A program made the position numbers and the translations under genes. Source: Betaproteobacteria bacterium (GTDB lineage: Bacteria > Pseudomonadota > Gammaproteobacteria > Burkholderiales > Rhodocyclaceae). From it: a stretch of DNA of 64,000 nucleotides. The stretch spans positions 62,001 to 126,000 of the forward strand of contig JADJBM010000003.1 of assembly GCA_016703785.1 (NCBI GenBank), written 5' to 3'. The notes beneath the pieces were generated by a model, which saw only the letters and a program-made list of their open reading frames with translations, did no database searches and was not told the DNA's origin. Numbering within the stretch: the first letter of the stretch is position 1; each line of letters starts with the position of its first letter. Of this stretch, positions 15,460 through 24,135 are shown in pieces.

Positions 15460-16152
15460 ATGAACGCCCAAGCAAACCCCCTGCAATTCGCCATGGCGGC
15501 CGCCCTGGCTTTCGGTCTCGGCATGGCCCCGGCCTACGCCGCCAATCCCTGCAATCCCTGCGCAGCGAAGACCAGGAATCCGTGCGGCGCCAAGGTCAAG
15601 AATCCCTGCGCAGCGAAGGCGAAGAACCCTTGTGCGGCGAAAAATCCCTGCGCGGCCAGGAACCCGTGCGCAGCCAGAAATCCCTGCGGCGCCGGGGCCA
15701 GGATCGATCCGAAAACCATCACCCGGCCGGCCGGCTACAAACCCTACAAGGGCGACCAGGCCGCCCTGCTGAAGGAAGGCAAGGCGCTCTGGAACGACAC
15801 CAAGCTGTCCACCAACGGGCTGTCCTGCAACACCTGCCACCAGGGCCATGCCGCCTTCAACGCCAGCTTCGCCCAGCCCTATCCGCATTTCGTGCAGATG
15901 GCCCAGGACCAGGCCGGCCTGAAGAAGGTGCACCTCGACGAGATGGTGCAGGCCTGCCTGGTGATGCCGATGGTCGCCAAGCCGCTGGCCTGGGATTCAC
16001 GCGAACTGGCCGCCCTGACGGCCTACACGGCGGAGATGCAGAAGTCCTTCAAGCCGGCCAAGGGCAAGGCGGCGAACCCCTGCGCGGCGAAGAATCCTTG
16101 TGCTGCAAAGAACCCGTGCGCAGCGAAGAATCCCTGCGCTGCAAAGAAGTAG
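15460..16152 (+). CDS. NPCAAK-repeat monoheme c-type cytochrome
   Basis: The 230-residue secreted protein has a signal peptide ending near AYA (residue 27). A first block of eight NPC units (residues 29-76, mostly NPCAAK/NPCAAR) leads to a small cytochrome c domain with heme site CNTCH at 123-127 and a possible axial Met in LVMPMVAKPL. A second block of four NPCAAK units closes the protein. I chose the ATG at 15460, preceded by AAGGAGG. Together there are 12 Cys in repeats besides the heme pair. I know no assigned function for such repeats; regular Cys spacing suggests metal (for example copper) binding or thiol buffering coupled to electron transfer. Confidence 0.85.
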   Translation: MNAQANPLQFAMAAALAFGLGMAPAYAANPCNPCAAKTRNPCGAKVKNPCAAKAKNPCAAKNPCAARNPCAARNPCGAGARIDPKTITRPAGYKPYKGDQAALLKEGKALWNDTKLSTNGLSCNTCHQGHAAFNASFAQPYPHFVQMAQDQAGLKKVHLDEMVQACLVMPMVAKPLAWDSRELAALTAYTAEMQKSFKPAKGKAANPCAAKNPCAAKNPCAAKNPCAAKK

Positions 16153-16157
16153 TAGCC

Positions 16158-16178
16158 GGCGCCGTACCCTGCGGCGCC
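16158..16178 (+). terminator. hairpin between the two NPCAAK genes (attenuator or weak terminator)
   Basis: A 7-bp stem GGCGCCG/CGGCGCC encloses a 7-nt loop and is followed by ATTTGTTGTT. The T-tract is imperfect, so it may lower but not stop transcription into the next gene, or protect the upstream message. Confidence 0.45.
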
Positions 16179-16208
16179 ATTTGTTGTTAACCTGATAGAG
16201 GAGACATT

Positions 16209-16466
16209 ATGAAAGCAGGCATGAAGCAAGTTCGTCTGGTCCTGGGCGCCGCGGCGCTCGCCTTTGCCGTTCCCATGGCGTATGCGGATTCGCATGGCAA
16301 AAACCCTTGTGCGGCGAAGAATCCCTGCGCCGCCAAGAAGGAAATGAAGGATGACATGAAGAAGGACGGCATGAAGAAGGACGCGATGATGAAGGACAAA
16401 ATGAATCCTTGCGCCGCAAAGAATCCCTGCGCGGCCAAGAACCCCTGCGCGGCGAAGAAGTATTGA
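16209..16466 (+). CDS. small secreted Cys/Met-rich NPCAAK-repeat protein
   Basis: This 85-residue protein has a signal peptide ending near AYA (residue 26). The mature part is two NPCAAK units, a charged Met/Lys/Asp linker (residues 45-65, with six Met) and three more NPCAAK units. It has no heme site, so it resembles the repeat part of the preceding cytochrome on its own. An AGGAG site precedes the ATG. Cys plus Met on a flexible, lysine-rich chain is a pattern seen in periplasmic copper carriers, but metal binding here is inference. It lies between the two cytochrome genes of the operon. Confidence 0.82.
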   Translation: MKAGMKQVRLVLGAAALAFAVPMAYADSHGKNPCAAKNPCAAKKEMKDDMKKDGMKKDAMMKDKMNPCAAKNPCAAKNPCAAKKY

Positions 16467-16470
16467 GGCC

Positions 16471-17760
16471 GTGCCGCGTCCTCGCCTGATCGGACAGCGG
16501 CGCGCGGGGAGAAGGTTTTCGGACCTTCTCCCCGTTTTGCTTCTGGCCACCCTAGTGCCCGCTGTTGTTTCTGGGGTACTCGCCGCCTGCTCCGAGCCGC
16601 AACCTCCGGCGCAATCCGTCGTGACACCACCCGAGAATGTCGCAGCCTTTCTGGAAAAGCATTGGCAGAGCCCGCTTGCCCACCAGGGCGGGGCGCCGGC
16701 GCATTTCACGCCACAGGAAGCGGCGCTCGATCCGGCGTCCTGCGGCGCCTGCCATGTGCAGCAGTATGAGGACTGGCGCGGCGCGCTGCATGCGAAAGCG
16801 ATGGGGCCGGGCGTGCTCGGCCAGTTGATCAACATGGACGCGCAGGCGCGCGACGAGCACCAGGCCTGTCTCCGCTGCCACGCGCCGCTCGCCGAGCAGG
16901 CCGACAGTCTGTCGGCGGCCATTGCCGTCAAGGCAAAAACGGGATTGCACGAACAAGGCCTGGTCTGCGCCGCCTGCCATGTGCGCGAGCACCGGCACTT
17001 CGGCCCGCCGCGACGCGACGGTTCCGTGCCGAAACCTGAAGACAAGCTACCGCACGACGGCTGGAAAGTGAGCGCCGCCTTTTCCGACTCGCGCTTCTGC
17101 GCCGGCTGCCACCAGTTCGAGCCGGACGGTTTCGCCCTCAACGGCAAACTGCTGGAAAACACCTATGCGGAATGGCAGGCGAGCCGCTATGCGAGCGAGG
17201 GCAGGCACTGCCAGTCCTGCCACATGCCCGATCGGCGCCACCTGTGGCGCGGCATCCATGACCGCGAGACCGTCAGAAGCGGCGTCACGATCACGGCGGC
17301 CGCGCCGCGCATCGACACGGGCGCCGTGCTGGCGGGACTGACTTTGCGCAACAGCGGCACCGGCCACCACTTCCCGACCTACGTTACGCCGCGCGTGGTG
17401 GCCGAGATCTTCCAGGCCGGCGCCGACGGCAAGGCCCTCGCCGGCACGCGGCAGGAACACGTCATTGCGCGGCAGGTGACGCTCGACCTTTCCCGCGAAG
17501 TCGCCGACACGCGGCTGGCCGTCGACGCGGAAGTCCGGCTGGACTACCGCCGGCCGCTCGATGCGCGCGCTAAAACGCTCGCCTACCGGGTGCGCGTCGA
17601 ACCGGACGCCTTCTACACGGCGTTCTATCGCGCGCTGCTGTCCGGCGGCGCCGGCAAGGGCGAGAAGATGATCCGCCAGGCGCTGGCCGATTCGCTGGCC
17701 TCGCATTTCACGCTCTTCGCGGAAAGTCAGCCGCTGCAGCACGGCGAGGCACAGCGATGA
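16471..17760 (+). CDS. pentaheme c-type cytochrome lipoprotein (cytochrome c554-like)
   Basis: The 429-residue protein starts at a GTG 4 nt after the previous stop. Its N-terminus is a lipoprotein signal with lipobox VLAAC (C40). Five CxxCH heme sites occur at about 91, 133, 166, 210 and 247 (CGACH, CLRCH, CAACH, CAGCH, CQSCH), the spacing of a cytochrome c554-type multiheme domain. A C-terminal beta-rich region (about 270-420) contains NSGTGHHFPTYVTPR. It is probably anchored to a membrane facing the periplasm and passes electrons to or from the monoheme NPCAAK cytochrome. The electron donor is unknown; no catalytic heme or enzyme partner is obvious. Confidence 0.88.
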   Translation: MPRPRLIGQRRAGRRFSDLLPVLLLATLVPAVVSGVLAACSEPQPPAQSVVTPPENVAAFLEKHWQSPLAHQGGAPAHFTPQEAALDPASCGACHVQQYEDWRGALHAKAMGPGVLGQLINMDAQARDEHQACLRCHAPLAEQADSLSAAIAVKAKTGLHEQGLVCAACHVREHRHFGPPRRDGSVPKPEDKLPHDGWKVSAAFSDSRFCAGCHQFEPDGFALNGKLLENTYAEWQASRYASEGRHCQSCHMPDRRHLWRGIHDRETVRSGVTITAAAPRIDTGAVLAGLTLRNSGTGHHFPTYVTPRVVAEIFQAGADGKALAGTRQEHVIARQVTLDLSREVADTRLAVDAEVRLDYRRPLDARAKTLAYRVRVEPDAFYTAFYRALLSGGAGKGEKMIRQALADSLASHFTLFAESQPLQHGEAQR

Positions 17761-18494
17761 AGCAGGATAAGAACCCCCTGGCGACGCTCGACCGGTCGCA
17801 ACTCGAGGCCATGCGCGCCGCCGGCGCCGAAGTGCTGGAATACCGCCGCGTGCTGCTGAAGGGCGGCCTCAACGTCGTCGGCGAGATGCTGCGCGGCCAG
17901 GGCGCGTTCGTCGAATACGATCATTACCCGGCCGATGATGTCTTCGACGCAGAGACGCACGCGCAGTATTACTACCACGCGCATCGCGGCAGCGAGGGCG
18001 AGCACGGCCACTTTCATACCTTCCTGCGTGCGGCGGGCATGCCGCCGGGCACGGAACCCTGGCCGGCCGACAACCCGGGCACGGAACCCTGGCCGGCGGG
18101 CGAGGAGGCGCTCTCGCATCTCGTCGCCATCTCGATGGATGCCTATGGCGAACCGATCGGCTTGTTCACGGTGAACCGCTGGGTCACCGGCGACACCTGG
18201 TATGCGGCCGCGGACGTGATTCGCATGCTCGAGCGTTTCGACATCGACCACGCCCACCCGTCGTGGCCGGCGAACCGCTGGCTCGGCGCCATGCTGCGCC
18301 TGTATCGCCCGCAGATCGAGGCGCTCATCCTGGCGCGCGACGCAGCGGTGGCGGCCTGGGCGCGCAGCCATCCGCAGCAGGATGTATTCGAGGATCGCGC
18401 ACTGGAAATCACCAGCCAGCTGGCGATTTCAGTTGAGGAGCAAATCGCCGCCGTCGAGGCGGCCTTGGGGCCATCGGCCCGGAAAGGAGCATGA
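17757..18494 (+). CDS. conserved protein of unknown function
   Basis: I do not recognise this 245-residue protein with certainty. It has no signal peptide or membrane helix and carries His-rich YYYHAHRGSEGEHGHFHTFLR (written here as YYHAHRGSEGEHGHFH), a candidate metal or heme site. The rest is rich in Trp and acidic residues (NRWVTGDTWY, HAHPSWPANRWLGAMLRLY). The start overlaps the pentaheme cytochrome stop by 4 nt (ATGA), so it is coupled to it and may be a cytoplasmic partner. A 30-bp tandem duplication (18045-18097) adds ten residues, giving PGTEPWPA twice. It may belong to a DUF-type family such as DUF6969, but this is unconfirmed. Confidence 0.7.
   Translation: MKQDKNPLATLDRSQLEAMRAAGAEVLEYRRVLLKGGLNVVGEMLRGQGAFVEYDHYPADDVFDAETHAQYYYHAHRGSEGEHGHFHTFLRAAGMPPGTEPWPADNPGTEPWPAGEEALSHLVAISMDAYGEPIGLFTVNRWVTGDTWYAAADVIRMLERFDIDHAHPSWPANRWLGAMLRLYRPQIEALILARDAAVAAWARSHPQQDVFEDRALEITSQLAISVEEQIAAVEAALGPSARKGA
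18045..18097 (+). repeat. in-frame 30-bp tandem duplication inside the unknown gene
   Basis: A 23-bp segment (CCGGGCACGGAACCCTGGCC plus GGC) occurs at 18045-18067 and again at 18075-18097, a 30-bp period. It duplicates ten residues in frame. Confidence 0.85.
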
Positions 18495-18495
18495 C

Positions 18496-18948
18496 ATGAA
18501 AAAAACTTTTGGTACGACCCTGGCGGCCCTGGCCTTGCTGGCCGCCCCGCTGACCCACGCCGCGCCACAGGTGGTCGAACTCAACCAGGTGCCGTGCCAG
18601 TTTCTCGAAAGCGAGAACGGCGTCAACCAGGGCTTCAAGTCGTCGAAGATCCAGGACTGCGAAGCCATCAATGCCAAGTCGGGCGACGATCGGCTGGCGA
18701 AGTCGAAGACCATCACGCTGAAGCCGGGCAAGACGATTTTCCGCGTCAGCAACAAGGACGTGCCCTACGAGCTCGGCTTCTGGCTGCGCGGCGCCACGCT
18801 CCTCAGTCGGGCCACACTGCCCAGCGTCTCCGGCGGTGGCCTGACCACCGGCAAGACGCAGGACTACGTCGTCGACCTGAAGCCGGGCGAGTACGTCTAT
18901 TCCTGCCCGCTCAATCCGACGCCGGATTATCGGATTGTCGTCAAATGA
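18496..18948 (+). CDS. secreted cupredoxin-like protein without copper ligands
   Basis: The 150-residue protein has a signal peptide (MKKTFGTTLAALALLAAPLTHA). The body looks like a cupredoxin beta-sandwich: TITLKPGKTIFRVSNKDVPYELGFWL and a C-terminal DLKPGEYVYSCPLNPTPDYRIVVK, shown by its ends LKPGEYVYSCP and PDYRIVVK. The usual His ligands are missing and only one Cys lies in the C-terminal loop, so a type 1 copper site is unlikely. An AAGGAG site precedes the ATG, which starts 1 nt after the previous stop. It is the last gene of the ECF-controlled operon and may bind a metal in another way or serve as an assembly partner. Confidence 0.7.
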   Translation: MKKTFGTTLAALALLAAPLTHAAPQVVELNQVPCQFLESENGVNQGFKSSKIQDCEAINAKSGDDRLAKSKTITLKPGKTIFRVSNKDVPYELGFWLRGATLLSRATLPSVSGGGLTTGKTQDYVVDLKPGEYVYSCPLNPTPDYRIVVK

Positions 18949-18971
18949 GGTGGCGCGCGCGCATCGGATGG

Positions 18972-19748
18972 TCAGCCTGACGCGGCCGTGTCCGACCCCT
19001 CGTTCCAGACAATCGACTTGTAGTCGAAGGCGTCGGTGAGCGTCGGCTTGACGATGTTGAAGTAGGGCGAGATGTCGAAGTCGCGCGGCACGAACAGGCT
19101 GTGGTGGCGAAGCCGCAGGACATCATCGTAGCAATCGTTCCGATCATCCTGTTCCGACAAGGTGCGTGTGATGGTCGGCAGGATGGGATAACGCACTGAC
19201 TGGTAGGCCTGGGCGATCAGCGTCGAGCAGATGGCGCGCGAGGGATCGCCGCTGCCCAGCGCCAGCATGCGCCGCCGCCAGCGCACCGGCACCGGCGGCT
19301 GCGGCAGCAGATAGCGCACCAGGTCGAAGATGTTCTTCAGGTCGTATTGGTGGCCGACCCGTTCCAGCGCGTAGGCGATGACACGGGCGCGGTCCTCGGC
19401 GCTGAGGCCGTGCGGGCGGCAGATGCGCGTGTGCATGCCGTCGTACTTCTCCAGCGGCACGGTGAGCACGCCATTGACCACGTCGGCCTCGACGAGCTCG
19501 CGCCGTGCCGCGTTCTGCGGATCCGCAGCGTTGCCGACGTAGAGCGCGGCATGCGACCAGGTGGACTGGCTGAGGTACTTGATCGCCGTGCTGAAGCGGG
19601 TGTTGCCTTCCACCAGCAGCACGTCGCCCGGCGCAATCACTTTGGTGATGGCTTCGAGGTCGGTGGTTGCCAGCGGCTTGTAGCGCGGGTTGGGCCGGCT
19701 CAGGAAACGGGCCAGGCGGCCGCCGAGATTGCTCATGATCGGATTCAT
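18972..19748 (-). CDS. YiiX/YebB-like permuted papain (NlpC/P60) cysteine hydrolase
   Basis: The 258-residue protein has the permuted NlpC/P60 arrangement: a His motif STWSHAALYVG near the N-terminal third and the catalytic Cys in SRAICSTLIAQAYQ downstream. Opening strands read PGDVLLVEGNTRFSTAIKYL. Such enzymes cleave amide or thioester bonds of lipid- or peptide-linked substrates. I chose the ATG at 19748, preceded by GGAG. It converges on the cupredoxin-like gene with a 23-nt gap and stands alone. No signal peptide is visible. Confidence 0.82.
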   Translation of the reverse strand: MNPIMSNLGGRLARFLSRPNPRYKPLATTDLEAITKVIAPGDVLLVEGNTRFSTAIKYLSQSTWSHAALYVGNAADPQNAARRELVEADVVNGVLTVPLEKYDGMHTRICRPHGLSAEDRARVIAYALERVGHQYDLKNIFDLVRYLLPQPPVPVRWRRRMLALGSGDPSRAICSTLIAQAYQSVRYPILPTITRTLSEQDDRNDCYDDVLRLRHHSLFVPRDFDISPYFNIVKPTLTDAFDYKSIVWNEGSDTAASG

Positions 19749-19931
19749 GCGGCTCCTCTGAATATCGTGTTGCCGATCAGATCGGCGCTCCAGATACGAT
19801 AGACCACAAATAGCGCATTCGGTTTGCGCCAAGCCCGGCGGTTGCCGGCGGTTGCCCGGAGTTGTCTTGTGCGCCTGCGCTACAATCCGGTTTCATTCTG
19901 GATACGGACATCAGCAGCCATGACAGGTGCA

Positions 19932-20315
19932 ATGAGCATGGGCGGTTTTGCCGCAGTCGGAGCAGGTGCCGCGCTCGGCGCCTGGGCGCGCTGGGGCCTC
20001 GGCGTGTTGCTCAATCCGCTGTTCCCGACGGTGCCGCTCGGCACTCTGGCGGCGAACCTCGTCGGCGGCTACCTGGTGGGTTTTGCCGTGGCGCTGTTCC
20101 ACCAGCACGCCGGGTTCTCACCTGAGATGAAGCTCTTCATCATCACCGGCTTTCTTGGCGGACTAACGACCTTCTCGACTTTTTCCGCCGAAGTCGTGGC
20201 TCTCTTGGAGCGTGCGCAATACGGTTGGGCACTGGCGGCGGCGGGCGGACACCTTTTCGGTTCCCTTTTGATGACGGCACTCGGCATCGCCACTTTTGTC
20301 GTTTTGGCTAGATGA
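19932..20315 (+). CDS. crcB: fluoride ion channel CrcB/Fluc
   Basis: The 127-residue protein has four membrane helices and the family motifs GAALGAWARWGL, GTLAANLVGGYLVG and GFLGGLTTFSTFSAE. Fluc channels are dual-topology dimers that export fluoride. Three in-frame ATGs exist (19920, 19932, 19938); 19932 is preferred for an AGG 4 nt upstream. I saw no fluoride riboswitch in the 170 nt upstream. Its stop overlaps the hrpA start by 4 nt (ATGA). Confidence 0.92.
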   Translation: MSMGGFAAVGAGAALGAWARWGLGVLLNPLFPTVPLGTLAANLVGGYLVGFAVALFHQHAGFSPEMKLFIITGFLGGLTTFSTFSAEVVALLERAQYGWALAAAGGHLFGSLLMTALGIATFVVLAR

Positions 20316-23300
20316 AGTTTGATGCTGTAGCGCGTCTGGCCGCGCGGCCGGCGATTGCCTACGACGACGAATTGCCGGTCAGCGCCCGCCGTGGCGAGAT
20401 CGCCGAGGCCATCTCGAAGCACCCGGTGGTGATCGTCTGCGGCGAGACCGGCTCGGGCAAGACCACGCAGTTGCCGAAGATCTGCCTCGAACTCGGGCGC
20501 GGCGCCCATGGCCTCATCGGCCACACCCAGCCGCGCCGCATTGCCGCGCGCGCCACCGCCGCGCGCATCGCGCAGGAGCTGAAGATCGGAGCTCGGCCGC
20601 GCCGTCGGCTTCAAGATCCGCTTCACCGACCGCGTCAGCCCCGACAGCTACATCAAGCTGATGACCGACGGCATCCTGCTCGCCGAGACGCAGGGCGACC
20701 CGCAACTGCGGCAGTACGACACGCTCATCATCGACGAGGCGCACGAGCGCAGCCTCAACATCGACTTCATGCTCGGCTACCTGAAGCAGTTGCTGCCGAA
20801 GCGGCCGGAACTCAAAGTCATCGTCACTTCGGCGACGCTCGATGCGGAGCGCTTCTCGAAGCATTTTGCGATAGACGAAAAGGCGGCGCCGGTCATCGAG
20901 GTCTCCGGTCGCCTTTACCCCATCGAGATGCGCTGGCGTCCGCCGGCGGACGACGCCGACCTGCCGGAGGCCATCGTCGATGCGGTGGACGAGTGTCATC
21001 GCAACGGTCCCGGCGACGTGCTGGTGTTCCTGCCCGGCGAGCGCGAGATCCGCGAGGCGGCCGAAGCGTTGAGGAAACATCACCCGCCAGGCACGGAAAT
21101 ATTGCCGCTCTACGCCCGCCAGTCGGCGCAGGAGCAGCAGCGCGTGTTCGCGCCGGCAAAGGGGCGGCGCGTGGTGCTGGCCACCAATGTCGCCGAGACC
21201 TCGCTCACCGTGCCGGGCATCCGCTACGTCGTCGACTCGGGCCTGGCACGCGTCAAGCGCTACTCCCATCGCAACAAGGTGGAGCTGCTGCAGGTGGAGG
21301 ACATCGCCCGCTCGGCCGCCAACCAGCGCGCCGGGCGCTGCGGCCGCGTCATGAGCGGCGTCTGCATCCGCCTGTATGCCGAGGACGACTTCAACAAGCG
21401 TCTGGCGCACACCGAGCCGGAACTCCTGCGCTCGTCGCTGGCCGGCGTCATCCTGCGCATGAAATCGTTGCGCCTGGGTGAGGTGGAAGCCTTCCCCTTC
21501 CTCGACAAGCCGCTGCCGCGCATGATCACGGACGGCTTCCAGTTGCTGGAGGAACTGGGCGCGGTGGACGACGCGCGCGAACTGACGCAGACCGGCCGCG
21601 AACTGGCGAAGCTGCCGCTCGATCCGCGCATCGGCCGCATGATCCTCGCCGCGCGCGACGGCCACTGCCTGCGCGAGATGCTCGTCATCGCCGCCGCGCT
21701 CTCGGTGCAGGACCCGCGCGAGCGGCCGCAGGAGCAGGCCGGCGCGGCGGACCAGGCGCATGCGAAATGGCGTGGCAACGAGCAGCAGCAGCGCTCGGAG
21801 TTCCTCGCCTGGATGAACCTGTGGAAAGCCTTCGACGAGACCTGGCTGCACCAGTCGCAGCGCAAGCAGCGCGACTGGTGCCGCAAGAATTTCCTCAACT
21901 ACCTGCGCATGCGCGAGTGGCGCGAGGTGCACGCGCAATTGCATACGCTGTGCGGCGAGCATGCTTGGCGCGAGAACGAGAAGCCTGCCAGCTACGATCA
22001 GGTGCACAAGGCCCTGCTCGCCGGCCTGCTCGGCAACGTCGGGTTGAAAAGCGAGGAGGAGGGCCATTACCTCGGCGCGCGCGGCATCCGCTTCTGGCCG
22101 CACCCCGGCTCGGCGCTGGCGAAGAAGGCCGGCCGCTGGATCGTCGCCGCCGAGCTGGTGGAAACCACGCGCCTGTATGCGCGCTGCCTGGCGAAGATCG
22201 AACCGGAATGGCTGGAGGAAGCCGGCGCGCACCTGGTGCGTCGCCATGTCTACGATCCGCATTGGGAGAAGAAGAGCGGCCAGGTGCGCGCCTGGGAGCG
22301 CGGCACGCTGCATGGCCTGGTGCTCTATGCCAAGCGGCCGGTGACTTACAGCCGCATCGATCCGCATCTCGCCCGCGAGCTGTTCATCCGCGAGGGGCTG
22401 GTTCAGGGCGAGCTGCCCGACGACATGGCGCGGCACGCGCGCTTCTTCCAGCACAACCGCAAGCTGGTGCGCGACATCGAGCACCTGGAACACAAGTCGC
22501 GCCGGCAGGACGTGCTGGTGGACGACGAGCTGATCCATGCCTTCTACGACGCGCAGATTCCCGCCGAGGTGTTGGATGTGGCGAGCTTCGAGCGCTGGCG
22601 CAAGGACGCCGAGCAGACCGAGCCGAAGCGGCTGTTTCTGACGCGCGAGCAGCTCATGCGCCACGATGCGGCCGGCGTCACCTCGGAGCGTTTTCCGCCA
22701 CAGATGGAAATCCATGGACAGCGTTACCCCTTGTCCTACCATTTCGAACCCGGCGCCGACGACGACGGTGTCACGCTGACGGTGCCGGTGGCGGCGCTCA
22801 ACCAGGTGCCGGCGGTGCGCTGCGAATGGCTGGTGTCCGGACTGCTGGAGCAGAAGGCGGCGCATTTCATCAAGACGCTGCCGCAGAAGTACCGCCACCG
22901 CCTGCAGCCCGTCGACGCCTTCGTCGCCGGCTTTGCCGAAGCGTCGCACGAGGCCGACGAACCCTTCCTGCGCGCCCTGACGCGCGCTGTCGAGGAACAA
23001 TTGCAGATGAAGCTGCCGCTCGACGCCTTCCGCAGCGAGGCCGTGCCGGGACATTTCTTCATGAACTTCCGCGCCGTCGGCGAGCACGGCCGCATCCTGG
23101 GCCAGTCGCGCAACCTGCAGGAGCTGCGCAGCCGCTACGCGGAGCAGATCGAGCAGAGCTTTGCCGAGGCCGAACTGGTCGATGTGGCAGAGGATGCGCC
23201 CGCAGTCGGCGTGTTGCAGGGACTGACTTCCTGGAGCTTCGGCGAACTGCCCGAGATCATGGAGGTGAAGGCCGGCGGGCGCGAAGTGGTCGGCTTTCCG

Positions 23301-24065
23301 GCCCTGGTCGACGAGGGCGACACGGTGGCACTGCGTGTGCAGGACACGCCGGAGAAGGCGGCACAGGTGCACCGCAAGGGCCTGCGCCGGCTGTTCGCCC
23401 TGATGCTGCGCGAACAGGTGAAGTTCGTCGAGAAGTCCCTGCCGCGGGATCTGGGCCTGCTGTTCATGCCCTGGGGGACGGAGGGTGAGCTGAAGGTGCA
23501 GGTCGTCGCGGCGACCCTGGAGCGTACCTGCATGATGGATCCGTTGCCGGCCGATGCCGGGGCCTTTGACCGGCGAAAAGAGGAAGCCCGCGCCCGCATC
23601 AACCTGGTGGCGCAGGAGATTGCGCGCTTGATCGGTGCGATACTGTCGGAGCACGCCACGCTGCAGAAGAAGCTGGCCCAGTTGAAGGCGCTTCCGACGG
23701 TGGCCGAGGACATCCGCAGCCAGTGCGCGGAATTGCTGCCGAAGGATTTCATCCTGGCGATGCCGTTCGAGCGGCTGACGCATTTCCCGCGCTACCTGAA
23801 AGCAGCCCAGCTTCGTATCGACAAGCTTCGAGCCGATCCGGTGCGGGATGCGCGCCTGGCGAAGGAGTTCGACACGCTGCGCAAGCCCTGGGAGCGCGAG
23901 TTGCAGGCGCGGCGCAAGAGCGGAACGCCCGATCCCTGGCTGGAGGACTTCCGCTGGATGTTGGAAGAGTTGCGCGTCGCGCTCTTCGCACAGGAACTGA
24001 GGACGCCGGCGCCAGTTTCCATCAAACGGCTGCAGAAGGCCTGGGAAAGCCGGCAAAGGCAATAG
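20312..24065 (+). pseudogene. hrpA: ATP-dependent RNA helicase HrpA, interrupted by one extra base
   Basis: The DEAH-box helicase reads from ATG 20312 (Walker A GETGSGKTTQ, TQPRRIAA) until about 20587, then continues in the +1 frame as ELGRAVGFKIRFTDR with DEAH in IIDEAHERSLN, SAT, and the motif VI NQRAGRCGRV, to the stop at 24065. Removing one G at 20588-20589 restores a 1250-residue protein, close to the family length of about 1300, with its DUF3418 C-terminus. HrpA resolves RNA structure and helps rescue collided ribosomes. Everything else is intact, so the extra base may be a sequencing error. If real, the product would stop after about 390 residues. Confidence 0.88.
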
Positions 24066-24066
24066 G

Positions 24067-24122
24067 CCCGTCATTCCCACTTTTGACCGAAGGAAATCCC
24101 TGTGGGACGCGGGAATGACGGG
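24067..24122. repeat. 56-bp palindromic element, family 1, full copy
   Basis: The element has perfect 12-bp inverted ends, CCCGTCATTCCC (24067-24078) and GGGAATGACGGG (24111-24122). Between them is TTTTGACCGAAGGAAATCCC then TGTGGGACGC. The hairpin lies directly after hrpA and may also act as a transcription stop. Related copies or fragments are at 1522-1548, 25644-25670, 30514-30525 and 40253-40294. The ends resemble the ATTCCC...GGGAAT repeats of other betaproteobacteria such as Neisseria dRS3. Confidence 0.85.
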
Positions 24123-24135
24123 GGAGAGACACTGA

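Noticed and set aside
15540..15705. CRISPR-like repeats in the NPCAAK genes
   Set aside because: The 18-nt periodicity is the codon pattern of an in-frame peptide repeat, with no spacers.
19749..19919. Fluoride riboswitch before crcB
   Set aside because: The conserved crcB-motif sequence blocks were not seen in this region.
20514..24080. Open antisense frame of 1188 codons across hrpA
   Set aside because: It mirrors the coding strand of a clear helicase and has no recognisable domains; long antisense frames are common in GC-rich genes.
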